From NCBI GenBank assembly GCA_029215795.1, contig JARDYH010000007.1, forward strand, positions 103,555,263-103,619,262: DNA of 64,000 nt. Reading direction: 5' to 3'. Each line of letters starts with the position of its first letter. Position 1 is the stretch's first letter. The position numbers and the translations under genes are program-made. The DNA comes from Anniella stebbinsi. Lineage: Eukaryota; Chordata; Lepidosauria; Squamata; Anniellidae. Positions 46,849 to 57,900 of the stretch are shown here, one piece after another. The notes beneath the pieces are model-generated. The model searched no databases and was not told the origin of the DNA. It saw only the letters and a list, made by a program, of their open reading frames with translations.

Positions 46849-47465
46849 AACTATCAGACAAATGTTGCTCATTTCTGTTTTAAACAGAAGCTTGAGCAGT
46901 GTAGATGTGCAGAAAAATTTGAAAGTTCTAAAAAGTTCAAAGCTCGAGTTTTAATAGCAATACTTCCTCCACGTCAAACAGGCAGGGCAGCTGCTCCACC
47001 GTGCTTGGCCAATCAGTATGGCACAAAGGCATGTAGTATGGCAGCCATGTAGTTAGGTTGTTGCCACCAGCAGGGAGGGGAAGGGGACAGAATCATCCAA
47101 TCAGAGCTTGCGAGGGAGGGGCAGGGACATGCCATATGCAAATTTCAGAGGGAGGTTCACTATGCATGAGCCACATTTGCATGATTCATGAGCCCCTCTG
47201 TGGTGAGAGGACTGAAGGGCAGAAGAACAGGAAAAGAGCAGGATTACTAGCACCCATGGTAACATAAGCTTTACACTAGTCTATATAGAAATATGATAAT
47301 CTATTACTTGAGATCTACAAGACCAATTTTGCTCATTTTTGTTTTAAATTGAAGCTTGAGCAATGTAGACATGCAGGAAATTTTGAAAGTTCAAAAAAGT
47401 TCAAAGCTTGAGCTTTCATAGCAATTAATTTTCTCTGTGTCAAACAGGCAAATCAGCCCCTCCGC
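46849..47465. repeat. Pair of ~150-bp direct repeats, 460 bp apart
   Basis: Copy 1 (46849-46998): ttgctcatttctgttttaaa, agcttgagcagtgtagat, gaaagttctaaaaagttcaa, gtcaaacaggcagg. Copy 2 (47308-47464): ttgctcatttttgttttaaa, agcttgagcaatgtagac, gaaagttcaaaaaagttcaa, gtcaaacaggcaaa. The two are clearly homologous but diverged, and neither is coding. Confidence 0.8.
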
Positions 47466-48710
47466 CTGCAGGATGACAAACAACCTTATTCGGCCAAGCA
47501 GTGTGGCATGAAGTGGCCCCCAGGTGCAGCACTTTCTTTATTTGAATTCATAAGAGTAGTTTTGTGTTTTGAGGCTCAGAACTTACCACTGCCTCATATT
47601 TGCGCAAGTTACTTTTCTTTTAGACTCAGCCGTTTGCTTTCTGGGAAATTAGTATTTTGTGACTGGCCACCATAGCATCTATTTTATGAATGGGCAAGCG
47701 CCCACCCACAGCAGCCATCTTTTGAGAGTGCCCACAACACGTTCTCACATTCCAAATGTGCCCACTGGCCCAAAATGGTTGGGGACCCCTGGTCTATATT
47801 ATCTTTTAACTGGTTTTGGTAACATAGCTATGAGGATTGATCTTATATTATGAAATTTGGCCATATTCTCTATGGTGTTCTAAGATCTTTCCAAATGATT
47901 TTTCTGGGTCTTCCCAAACTAAAAAGATATCATCCTCATAAAAATGGGAGTAGGCAACCCTTCAAGGAGAACAAACATGAGTAAAGTCCTGCACAAATGG
48001 GCAAGCCTGCAAAAGGAAATGGGTCACATACACATTGATCCATTCACACACTCCCCCTACTCCCAGCAATCAGAATAGCTGTTTCCCTGCTGCAAGGTTT
48101 TGTTTTGTGTTTTAAATTAGAGCAGATACAGATATTCCCGCTAGCAGAGAAACAGAAATCCTGATTAGGATTACTGGGGGAAGGATGTTAAAGCCCCTTC
48201 CCCACCCTGCAGTGATCCTGATGGGAAACAGGGTGCATGGAGTAGCTCCCCTCAGAGGCCCTGTTTCCATGCAGGAACAGGCTCCCAAACAGCACCCCTA
48301 TGCAGCCTGCCTGCAATGCCCTGGTTCTCCTATCCTTTCTTGCATGCCCTATTTCCTTGCAGAGTAGCTGATTCTGATGAGAAATAGGGGAGAGGGAAGT
48401 CATACCTGTGCACCATTTCCCTGCAGAATCAGGATCCAACTAAACAATCTATCAAATGGGTTTGACAGACTGTTAGAAGCTGATTTTGCTAGAGCAAGGT
48501 GTGCAAGAATGATGATGACGACGACAGTACCAGTGGCAGGGTGGTTGGGGGATGAGGCTGCACAGGTAGCCTCTGAGGGCCACAATCTTGTCAATCCTGC
48601 TTTATACTGGCCTTGTTCCAATGCTAATAGTAGTAATAGGCCCTACTTGCACCACATCTGTTCCATCAGTCTATTCTCAGCATCATCAGTTTTCCTGTCT
48701 GTGTTTGTAG

Positions 48711-51667
48711 TAGGGATGTGCACTGACCCCCCGGATCGGATCGGATAGCGGATCGGAATCGGACCTGGGGGGTCGGATCGGATCGGATCGGATCGGAGGC
48801 TGGTCGGATCGGATCGGACCAGATGTCCGATCCGGATCGGACGCCATTTTGAATGCTTTTTCCCATAGCCAAGTATTGTTTTACAAAAACGCCTATAACT
48901 TTTTCATTTTTAAAGATAGAAGGATGAAACTTGGGCACATTGTAGACTGGTTAGGGGTAGGTATCTGTGAGAAATTTCAGAAAGATTGGTGCATGCATTT
49001 TGTGGCAATTAATTTTTTAATAAATACCCAGGAATGCCTATAACTTTGTCATTTTTAAAGTTACACACATGAAACTTTGCCACATTGTAGGGGGTACCTT
49101 GGGACCTATGTGTGTGAAATTTCAGAAACGTAGGTGCTTGTCTTGTGTGGCAATTAATTTTTAGAAAAATGGGTAGTAGTGGGGTAAATACAGTTACGCC
49201 TCCCATTTTTTTATTTTTGAAGATACAAACAGGAAACTTGGGCACATTACAGGTACCACTTGCCTTGATATGTGTGTGAAATTTCAGAAACATTGGAGCT
49301 TTCCTTGTGTGGCAATTAATTTTTGAAACAATGAGGAAAGAAACACCTATAACTTTGTCATTTTTAAAGTTACACACATGAAACTTTGCCACATTGTAGG
49401 TGGTATCTTGGGACCTATGTGTGTGAAATTTCAGAAACATAGGTGCTTGCCTTGTGTGGCAATTAATTTTTTAATAAATACCCAGGAATGCCTATAACTT
49501 TGTCATTTTTAAAGTTACACACATGAAACTTTGCCACATTGTAAGCGGTACTTTGGGACCTATGTGTGTGAAATTTCGGAAACGTAGGTGCTTGCCTTGT
49601 GTGGCAATTAATTTTAGAAAAATGGGTAGTGGTGGGGTAAATACAGTTACGCCTCCCACTTTTTTATTTTTGAAGATACAAACAGGAAACATGGGCACAT
49701 TACAGGTACCACTTGGCTTGATATGTGTGTAAAATTTCAGACAGCTGGGTCCAGGCATGTGGTGGCAAGGTATTTTTGAAACAATGAGGAAAGAAACGCC
49801 TATAACTTTTTTATTTTAAAAGTTAGAAGTCTGAACATTGCTCACTTTGTAGATGGGTTAGGGGTAGATATGTGTCAGAAATTTCAGAATTATAGGTCCA
49901 GGCATTTGATGGCTATGGAATTTTTAAATTACATGTTTCAAAAAAATTTCTACAGAGGCCAGGTCTTCCCCTCCCGCTTCCCGCGAAGAAAAGGAAACAC
50001 TCTCTCGTCTCGATCCCTTTGATCCTTGCTAGTAGTATCCATTACAGGGCTCGTGTTTCCTTTCCTACTTTCACTTTTCAAGCAGAACGGCTGAGCCTAG
50101 CTGAGTTTTGCAGCCATGCGTGCAAGGAAGGATCACTCTGGTCTCGATCCCTTTGATCTTTGGTAGCTTGAGTACAAAGTGAAAGCAGACACGAGCCCTG
50201 TAATGGATACTACCAAAGATCAAAGGGATCGAGACCAGAGTGATCCTTCCTTGCACGCATGGCTGCAAAACTCAGCTAGGCTCAGCCGTTCTGCTTGAAA
50301 AGTGAAAGTAGGAAAGGAAACACGAGCCCTGTAATGGATACTACTAGCAAGGATCAAAGGGATCGAGACGAGAGAGTGTTTCCTTTTCTTCGCGGGAAGC
50401 GGGAGGGGAAGACCTGGCCTCTGTAGAAATTTTTTTGAAACATGTAATTTAAAAATTCCATAGCCATCAAATGCCTGGACCTATAATTCTGAAATTTCTG
50501 ACACATATCTACCCCTAACCCATCTACAAAGTGAGCAATGTTCAGACTTCTAACTTTTAAAATAAAAAAGTTATAGGCGTTTCTTTCCTCATTGTTTCAA
50601 AAATACCTTGCCACCACATGCCTGGACCCAGCTGTCTGAAATTTTACACACATATCAAGCCAAGTGGTACCTGTAATGTGCCCATGTTTCCTGTTTGTAT
50701 CTTCAAAAATAAAAAAGTGGGAGGCGTAACTGTATTTACCCCACCACTACCCATTTTTCTAAAATTAATTGCCACACAAGGCAAGCACCTACGTTTCCGA
50801 AATTTCACACACATAGGTCCCAAAGTACCGCTTACAATGTGGCAAAGTTTCATGTGTGTAACTTTAAAAATGACAAAGTTATAGGCATTCCTGGGTATTT
50901 ATTAAAAAATTAATTGCCACACAAGGCAAGCACCTATGTTTCTGAAATTTCACACACATAGGTCCCAAGATACCACCTACAATGTGGCAAAGTTTCATGT
51001 GTGTAACTTTAAAAATGACAAAGTTATAGGTGTTTCTTTCCTCATTGTTTCAAAAATTAATTGCCACACAAGGAAAGCTCCAATGTTTCTGAAATTTCAC
51101 ACACATATCAAGGCAAGTGGTACCTGTAATGTGCCCAAGTTTCCTGTTTGTATCTTCAAAAATAAAAAAATGGGAGGCGTAACTGTATTTACCCCACTAC
51201 TACCCATTTTTCTAAAAATTAATTGCCACACAAGACAAGCACCTACGTTTCTGAAATTTCACACACATAGGTCCCAAGGTACCCCCTACAATGTGGCAAA
51301 GTTTCATGTGTGTAACTTTAAAAATGACAAAGTTATAGGCATTCCTGGGTATTTATTAAAAAATTAATTGCCACAAAATGCATGCACCAATCTTTCTGAA
51401 ATTTCTCACAGATAACTACCCCTAACCAGTCTACAATGTGCCCAAGTTTCATCCTTCTATCTTTAAAAATGAAAAAGTTATAGGCGTTTTTGTAAAACAA
51501 TACTTGGCTATGGGAAAAAGCATTCAAAATGGCGTCCGATCCGGATCGGACCTCATCGGATCGGATCGGATCGGAGGTTGGCCGGATCGGATCGGATCGG
51601 ATTTTCCCGATTTTGGGTCGGATCGGATTCGGATCGTGGATCGGATCCGATCCGATGCACACCCCTA
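48711..51667. mobile_element. 2.96-kb palindromic hAT-like element, perfect 8-bp TSD
   Basis: Termini tagggatgtgcactga (48711) and ccgatgcacacccctaa-like ccgatgcacacccct (to 51667). The duplication gtttgtag flanks both ends exactly (48703-48710 and 51668-51675). The whole element is a near-perfect inverted repeat: arm 48711-50166, a 43-bp spacer 50167-50209, and the mirror arm 50210-51667. Each arm holds, from outside inward, a (GGATC)n-type subterminal block, about seven diverged copies of a 145-155-bp module (near 48890, 49035, 49190, 49345, 49490, 49645 and 49795), then a unique inner segment at 49945-50166. The paired open frames on opposite strands (for example 49009-49440 and 50936-51367) are mirror images with no domain and are not called as genes. 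Confidence 0.9.
48721..48850. repeat. GGATC pentamer-rich subterminal block (left; mirrored at 51525-51655)
   Basis: Tandem ggatcggatcggatcggatc sequence directly inside the terminal inverted repeat. Similar GATC-rich blocks lie just inside the ends of the other members at 348, 18801 and 52537. In hAT elements, subterminal repeats serve as transposase-binding sites; applying that here is inference. Confidence 0.8.
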
Positions 51668-51675
51668 GTTTGTAG

Positions 51676-52528
51676 GATTTGCCGCTGAAGTGAGGCTACA
51701 CAGTACTTCATCCTGTGGTTTGGAGACAGTACTGGATTCCCACCTGGCCCGTCTTTGTTCAGTGTCAGCTGCACCACAGGCAGTAAGGAAACCAACCCTG
51801 AAGTCCAAATGTGGCATTTGCTCATCCATATGTGTCATTCCAATGCAACAACCTCAGGAGGGCAGAACCAACCTAAGACTAAAGGGGGAGTCTCCCATCT
51901 ACCATAGCTTCAGAAGTAAACAAGGGGGGGGGTGCTTTTTCTGTTCTTAGTACTGCTGAAATTTAAGTGTCCAAGAGCCAACTAACATGGAAGGAGTTGA
52001 GTGTCCCATAGGAAGGATGCGTCTGTACCCATTCTTCAGTGTGCAAGCCTCAAAACCATTAGGAGTGAAGAGCAGATCCAATCTAATCACTCCAAGGATT
52101 ATACCTGGTTTGTAAGCATCAAACAAGTTGTGCATTATGCAGCATAGATAGGACACATTTTGCCAAAGTGTACGTGTTGGATAGTGGGAGGAATTTGTGT
52201 TATTTCATCCTTCATGGGACTCCCCTGGTCTTTCCCACTATTTCACTTTACCACCACCACCCTCTTCCCTGAGTCTCTGTGCCATCAAGAACCTGTAAAT
52301 GTGAATCTGTGACCCCTTGCTCCATGCTTGTGTCTGTGGTGTCTTGGGCTTCCAATAAAAGACTACTGTGACCAATACACTCTGACTTTCCTTGTGGTTT
52401 CTCCAGCATTCTTGCTAGAATCTTTTGGAATGAAAACATGGGTTGTGGGTCACTTTATGCTGGAGCTTCTCTTGCCTTATTGTAGCAAAAAGGGCTAACC
52501 TCAACCCTTGTGACCTGAAATCACAGCC
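51676..52528. other. Intergenic, no gene supported
   Basis: Unique-looking DNA with an open frame at 51690-51950 of unknown meaning. No repeat or exon recognised. Confidence 0.4.
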
Positions 52529-52536
52529 ATGTCTAC

Positions 52537-52991
52537 TAGGGCTGTAAACGGACCCCCCCCCCCCCAATCCGGATCCTGATCTGTCAGGTCTGGATCAGGC
52601 CCGATTCAACTCCGTTCACAGCACTCCCTCGCACTCCCTCCCTCCCCCCCCCCACTCACTCTCCCTGCTTACCTCCTGCCTCCTCTGCATCGCCCTCCCT
52701 CCTCGCTGTGGGCCAGCCACTTCCCTGCTCGTGCCGGGTGATGAGGTCACCCGCCACAACTAGCAAATGTGGTGCTCTAACCAATTAGAGACGCCATTTG
52801 CCGGTCGCGGTGGGTGACGTCATCACCTGGCCCACAGTGAGGAGGGAGGATGACACGGAGGAGGCAGCAGGTAAGCAGGGAGAGTGGGGGGGAGGGAATG
52901 CTGTGACCAGATCGCAGATCCGATTCAGCCCGATTCGGATCCTGAGGTCCAAATCAGCCCACTCCGGATCCGGGATCCGGTCACAGCCCTA
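52537..52991. mobile_element. hAT-like element (455 bp) with perfect 8-bp TSD
   Basis: Ends tagggctgtaaacggaccc and gatccggtcacagcccta, flanked by atgtctac at 52529-52536 and 52992-52999. Subterminal GATCC-rich blocks and a CpG-rich interior contain an imperfect inverted repeat (cccgccacaactagcaaatg against catttgccggtcgcggtggg). Same family as 348-2030, with a different, smaller interior. Confidence 0.85.
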
Positions 52992-53533
52992 ATGTCTACT
53001 CTACTTTGCACATGAAGCACAACACTACAGTGATTCATCCAAGACATTTAATCATAGTGTGTTCACCAAGCCCAGAAGAAATCCCCGGGGAAAGCTCCGC
53101 CAAGCCTGGATCTAATCACAGCATTACTCGTTTTTCCTGCCCCACAGCTACACTTGCCATGGTGTTTCGTGCAAACAGCTTTTTAAAATCTTCTTTGGAG
53201 GCCTCTGGCTTTGTTCGCATGCTTGTCACTGACAGAATGGCAAATGAGGTGAACCACTCACAAAAGAGAACAGACTCAGCAGGTTACCCACTTGCATTAA
53301 ACTGAGAGAAACTACCACAAATTCATCCCTTTCCACCCACGCAGATAAAGTTTGAGTAATCCAACAGATCAGGGTCTATTTTGTTTAGTTCAAGCGGCTT
53401 TCCAAACTGCTTGTTTGCCTCAACTGCTTTATCCCAAAGTACTGTTTTAAGTTACTGAAGGCTTTCATGGATGCTGTAAACACAGAAGACGTGAGAGTAA
53501 AACAAAAGATGGGTGGACAAAATAAAAACAGGG

Positions 53534-53715
53534 AGGGGCTTGTTGCTCAGTGGCAGAGCACCTCCTTCAGATGCAGAAGGTCCCAGGTTCAACCCTTGGC
53601 ATCTCTGGTACAGGTGAGGTGAAAGAATCCCCACCTGAGACCCTGCAGAGAAGTTGCTACTAATTAGACAGTGCTGGGCTGGACGGACAAATAGTCTGAC
53701 CTCAGTTACTAACAC
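53534..53715 (+). mobile_element. tRNA-derived SINE
   Basis: An A-box-like ttgctcagtggcagagc and a B-box ggttcaaccc, 35-40 bp apart, form a tRNA-like head with internal RNA polymerase III promoter elements. The MIR-like body follows (ctgagaccctgcagag, cagtgctgggctggacggac). Not a functional tRNA: no acceptor-stem pairing and the body continues. Confidence 0.75.
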
Positions 53716-54333
53716 ATTAGAATGTCAGAAACTCAAGAACCAAATGGCATTCATAAGAAGACTTTAGGAGTTCATGGTTACAGAACAGGTCTTAACATTG
53801 AAGAGTTTCAAAAGGGACGGTTTTGCATAAAGATTTTGGAGGGAAATCCTATCTCCTATGCAAGATGAGGATGCCTATCTTCAAAGGGGGCCCATGAGAA
53901 TCTCCTGCCATTGGTCTAGTGCAGAGGTTTGCCACACAATGCTTGTGGGCCCTCTTCTCTTACCTCCATGCTGGCGGCATAGGGGAGAAAAGGTAAGAGC
54001 AGGAAGAGGCTGCTCTGGCAGCAGTGGGAAGGAAAGGTTGGGTGGGAGAGGAAGGAGGCAAGAGTGGCCCCAGTGGCAGGGGTGAGGCAGAGTCACGAAA
54101 GGAAGGAAATTTGGGGAAGGGGAGGTGATTCTAGTACCATTTATATACATGTCACTATCCAAAGAACAGGTCTGATAAGCATGTGGGGGTGGGGATTAAG
54201 GCAAGTAGGAAGGCTCTTAATCTCTCTCCATAATGCCGATTGAAAAGCCAGGCTGTTTTCTGCAGAACTATATGGCCTCTGGTGACCAAGTGGGAAACCT
54301 ACTCACTCAGATCACTTTTCCTTTGATTGAATA

Positions 54334-54339
54334 TTTATT
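54334..54339 (-). promoter_or_regulatory. GSTK1: Candidate GSTK1 polyadenylation signal (AATAAA)
   Basis: tttatt on the plus strand is AATAAA in the transcript sense, about 592 nt after the GSTK1 stop. It is the first clear hexamer I saw downstream. Placement of the 3' end is a guess without transcript data. Confidence 0.35.
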
Positions 54340-54930
54340 ACATTTCTATACAACCCAATTAATTAGCACACATCTCCTCCCCAAAGCGTTACCATTCCAG
54401 AGAAAGTAAAGGCACTTCACACCCAACTTTCTACTGCTTGTGCCTCCAAACAAGTAGTCTCAAACAAAAAGAGCAATCTGACTGTTAGTAATCCAGCCCA
54501 GCTGTACCAATTTCTAGAACCAATTTAGTATATTCCCTGATCATGGCAGTTGCTGTCAATGGATCGCACATTACACTGTTCATACAATTGCATTTGCAGG
54601 ATAAAGAAAGAACAAGATGACAAAATTATACATGAAGCAAGTACAAGTGAAGCTTCCCCATTAACATCTATCTATATCAATTCAAATTCACATATCTGGA
54701 ACGCCACAGGTCAAATGCACATGAGTTGCACTGTGCGTTGAAGTGATCACTGCGTTGCTTTCTTAGTAGCAGGAATTGTGCTGATGTGGTGTGGCCTTAT
54801 GTCTCCCTATTCCAGACAGAAGAGATGCAATTTGTCCATCTGCACTCCTGTGTGGATCCTGTGGAAGCTGACAGGCAGAGATACCCCCTAACTCTAGCTT
54901 GTTGCTTAGATGTTCCATAATTCCTCAGAA

Positions 54931-54974
54931 CTAGATCTTAGAAGACATAGGAACTGGGCCCAGCCATTTCTCTC
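54931..54974 (-). CDS. GSTK1: GSTK1 last coding exon, ends Ser-Lys-Ile
   Basis: The acceptor is tttatttcacag (AG at 54976-54975). The exon starts GA, completing a Gly codon whose G ends the previous exon. It then encodes EKWLGPVPMSSKI and stop TAG (54933-54931). This aligns with the GSTK1 C-terminus (GEKWxGPxP...). The final tripeptide SKI resembles a type 1 peroxisomal targeting signal; mammalian GSTK1 ends in a comparable tripeptide (ARL). The enzyme is a DsbA-fold glutathione transferase of mitochondria and peroxisomes. A 3' UTR presumably continues to about 54.3 kb. Confidence 0.92.
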
Positions 54975-57900
54975 CTGTGAAATAAAACAGTACCAGAGAG
55001 CAAATCAGATTTAGGTGACAGCAGGGGTTTTAACAAGCAAATCTTTAATTCCACACTTGAACTTAAATACCAATTAAAATTAAATTTTAATTGGTATTTA
55101 ATTAAAATTAAATTAAAAATACCAATAAAACACCAATAAAACACTTTAAAATTCATCTGGGTAGGCCTGGCGGAAGAGATCAGTCTTTATAGCTCTTTTA
55201 AATTCCTGAAGAGTGGTGAGTTGGCGAATCTCTCCCGGCAGGTCATTCCACAATCTGGGAGCGGCAGAAGAGAAGGTCCTCTGGGTAACGGTTGTCAGTC
55301 TAGTTCTTGTTGACTGTAATAAATTCTTCCCAGAGGACCTGACCATGCGGGAGAAGGCGTGTATGGGAGAAGGCGATCCTGTAGGTAACCTGGACCCAAA
55401 CCATGTAGGGCTTTAAAGGTAATAACCAACACTTTGTACTTCGCCCGGAAACTGATTGGCAGCCAGTGAAGAGATTTTAAAACTGGTGTAATGTGGTCAC
55501 CCCTAGATATACCGGTGACCAACCTGGCTGCCATATTTTGAACTAGTTGAAGTTTCCGGACTAGGCACAGAGGTAGCCCTATGTACAGCGCATTGCAGAA
55601 GTCGAGCCTCGAAGTTACCAGCACGTGCACTACTGATTTTAGGTCTTCCAACTCTAGGAAGGGGCGCAGCTGGCATATCAGCCGAAGCTGATAGTCGCAT
55701 CTATCTGAGCTGTCATTTGGAGCAACGGATCCAGGAGCACCCCTAAGCTGCGAATACAGCCTTTCAGGGGGAGTGTAACCCCATCCAGAACTGGGTGACA
55801 CACCTCCAACCCCAGGTTGTGGCCCTTGACAGTAAGCACCTTCATCTTGTCTGGATTCAGCTTCAGTTTGTTTTTCCTCATCCAGCCCATTACCGCCTCC
55901 AAGCATTCATTCAAAGGAGATACACTATCCTTAGCTGACGCTGTTGTCGAAGGCATAGAGAAATATATTTGGGTGTCATCAGCGTACTGATAGCACCCCG
56001 CCCCATGCCTCCGGATGATCTCTCCCAGCGGTTTCATATAAATGTTAAACAGCATTGGGGATAGGATGGCACCTTGTGGTACACAACATAGCTGCTCCTT
56101 CTTTGAGGAGCAACTATCCCCAAGCATCACCATCTGGAACCTGCCCGAGAGGTATGACTGGAACCACTGAAGCACAGTGCCCCCGAGTCCCAATCCCCTC
56201 AGGTGTTCCAGAAGGATACCATGGTCGATGGTATCAAAAGCCGTTGAGAGGTCCAGAAGTATCAACAGGGACACACTCCCGCTGTCAATACTTAAGCGTA
56301 GATCTCGGTCTCAACTCGATATCCTGCCCAGAAGCCAGTTTGAAATGGGTCTAGAAAATCTGTATCATCCAAAACTGCTTGCAGTTGGTAGGCAACTGCC
56401 CTCTCAATCACCTTGCCCAAAAATGGAAGATTAAAAACTGGCCTGTAGTTATTAAAGTCCAGGGGATCCAGGGAGGTTTTTTTTAGAAGTGGCCGTACCA
56501 CCGCTTCTTTTAAACATGATGGAAAACTCCCCTCCCTGAGAGATGCATTAATAATATATTGTAATTATGATCTAACTGGGCGACCAGCCAAGAAGGACAG
56601 GGATCGAGAGGGCAAGTCGTCCTCCTCACTCGACCAAGCAGCTTGTCCACGTCCTCGGTACTCAACAACTGAAACTGATCCAGTGTAATTCTACTCGCGG
56701 AGTTGCTGGACACTCCATTGTCAGTCTTTGCTATAACGACGGCATCTAAGTCGGCTCTTATCCGAGAGATTTTATTTGTGAAATGATCGTTAAAGGCTTC
56801 ACAGCGAACTACCGAAGGCTCTTAAATCCGATTCAGGAGGGAGGGTGCCCAGGTTAGACCCCTCACCACCCTGAACAGTTCTGCTGGACGTGAATTCGCC
56901 GACGCAATGCGTGCAGAGAAGAAAGCTTTCTTCGCTGCATGTATTGCCACCCCATAGGAACGAAGATGTTCTCTATGTCATGTCTTATCGGATATAAGTC
57001 GAGTTTTCCGCCATTGGCGCTCCAGTCGTCATCCTTTCTGCTTCAACTCCCTGAGATCTTCTGTATACCAGGGCGCCTGATTAGAAGTGGGTCGGAGAGG
57101 ACGTTTGGGGGCGATCATGTCATGTTGATTCCATCTATTGACCAGGGCTTCTACAGGATCATTGACGATACCAGCCATAGATCCCTCCAAGGCCTTCTGG
57201 AATCCAGAAGGATCCATCAGCCTTCGAGGACGGACCATCTTAATAGGTCCGCCACCCCTGCAGGGGTGGGTGGTAGCCGTGATACTAACCCTGACCAGAA
57301 AATGGTCTGTCCATGACAATGCAGAAGTATTTATTACCTCTGCCCACAGATCTGTCTGTTTGGAGCTGAAGACAGCATCGAGGGTGTGACCTGCTGAATG
57401 TGTAGGTCCAGAGACCAACTGAGATAGGCCCATGGTTGTCATGGATGCCATGAACTCCCAAGCTGCACCTGACAAACCAGCCTCGGCGAATCCAACACCA
57501 GCTCCGAGACCAGTTCCATGAGCTCGGCCAGGGAGTCTGATAGGCAGCGGGGTGGCCGGTACACTAACAGAATCCCTAGTCTATCCCTGGCCTTCAGACT
57601 CAGGTACACACACTCAATGTGATTCAATTGCTGGACAGGAAGTCTGGTCAGGTTAAGATTGTCTTTGTAGACCACAGCTACTCTACACACACCCCGCCCA
57701 CTTTCTCTCACCTGCTCACTAACACAATATCCAGCTGGGAGAGCCTGGGCCCATGTCGGGCCATTGTTATCTCCCAGCCAGGTTTCTGCGAAGCATGCCA
57801 GGTCGGCCTCCTCATCTATAGCCCTTACGCACACCTCTTTCATCACTACAACTAGCTCAGATTTTAGACGTCTCTACACTTTCCAGGAAGCCAAGACATA

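Noticed and set aside
49009..51367. Mirror-image open frames of 143, 88 and 90 residues on both strands
   Set aside because: They are the same sequence read from the two arms of the palindrome and consist of diverged repeats of a non-coding module; no domain.
53006..53305. Possible exon around a ccccacag acceptor and a gaggtgaac donor
   Set aside because: Splice-like signals are weak, the peptide matches no family I know, and no neighbouring exon continues it.
53534..53715. tRNA gene
   Set aside because: A and B boxes are present, but there is no acceptor stem and the sequence continues as a SINE body.
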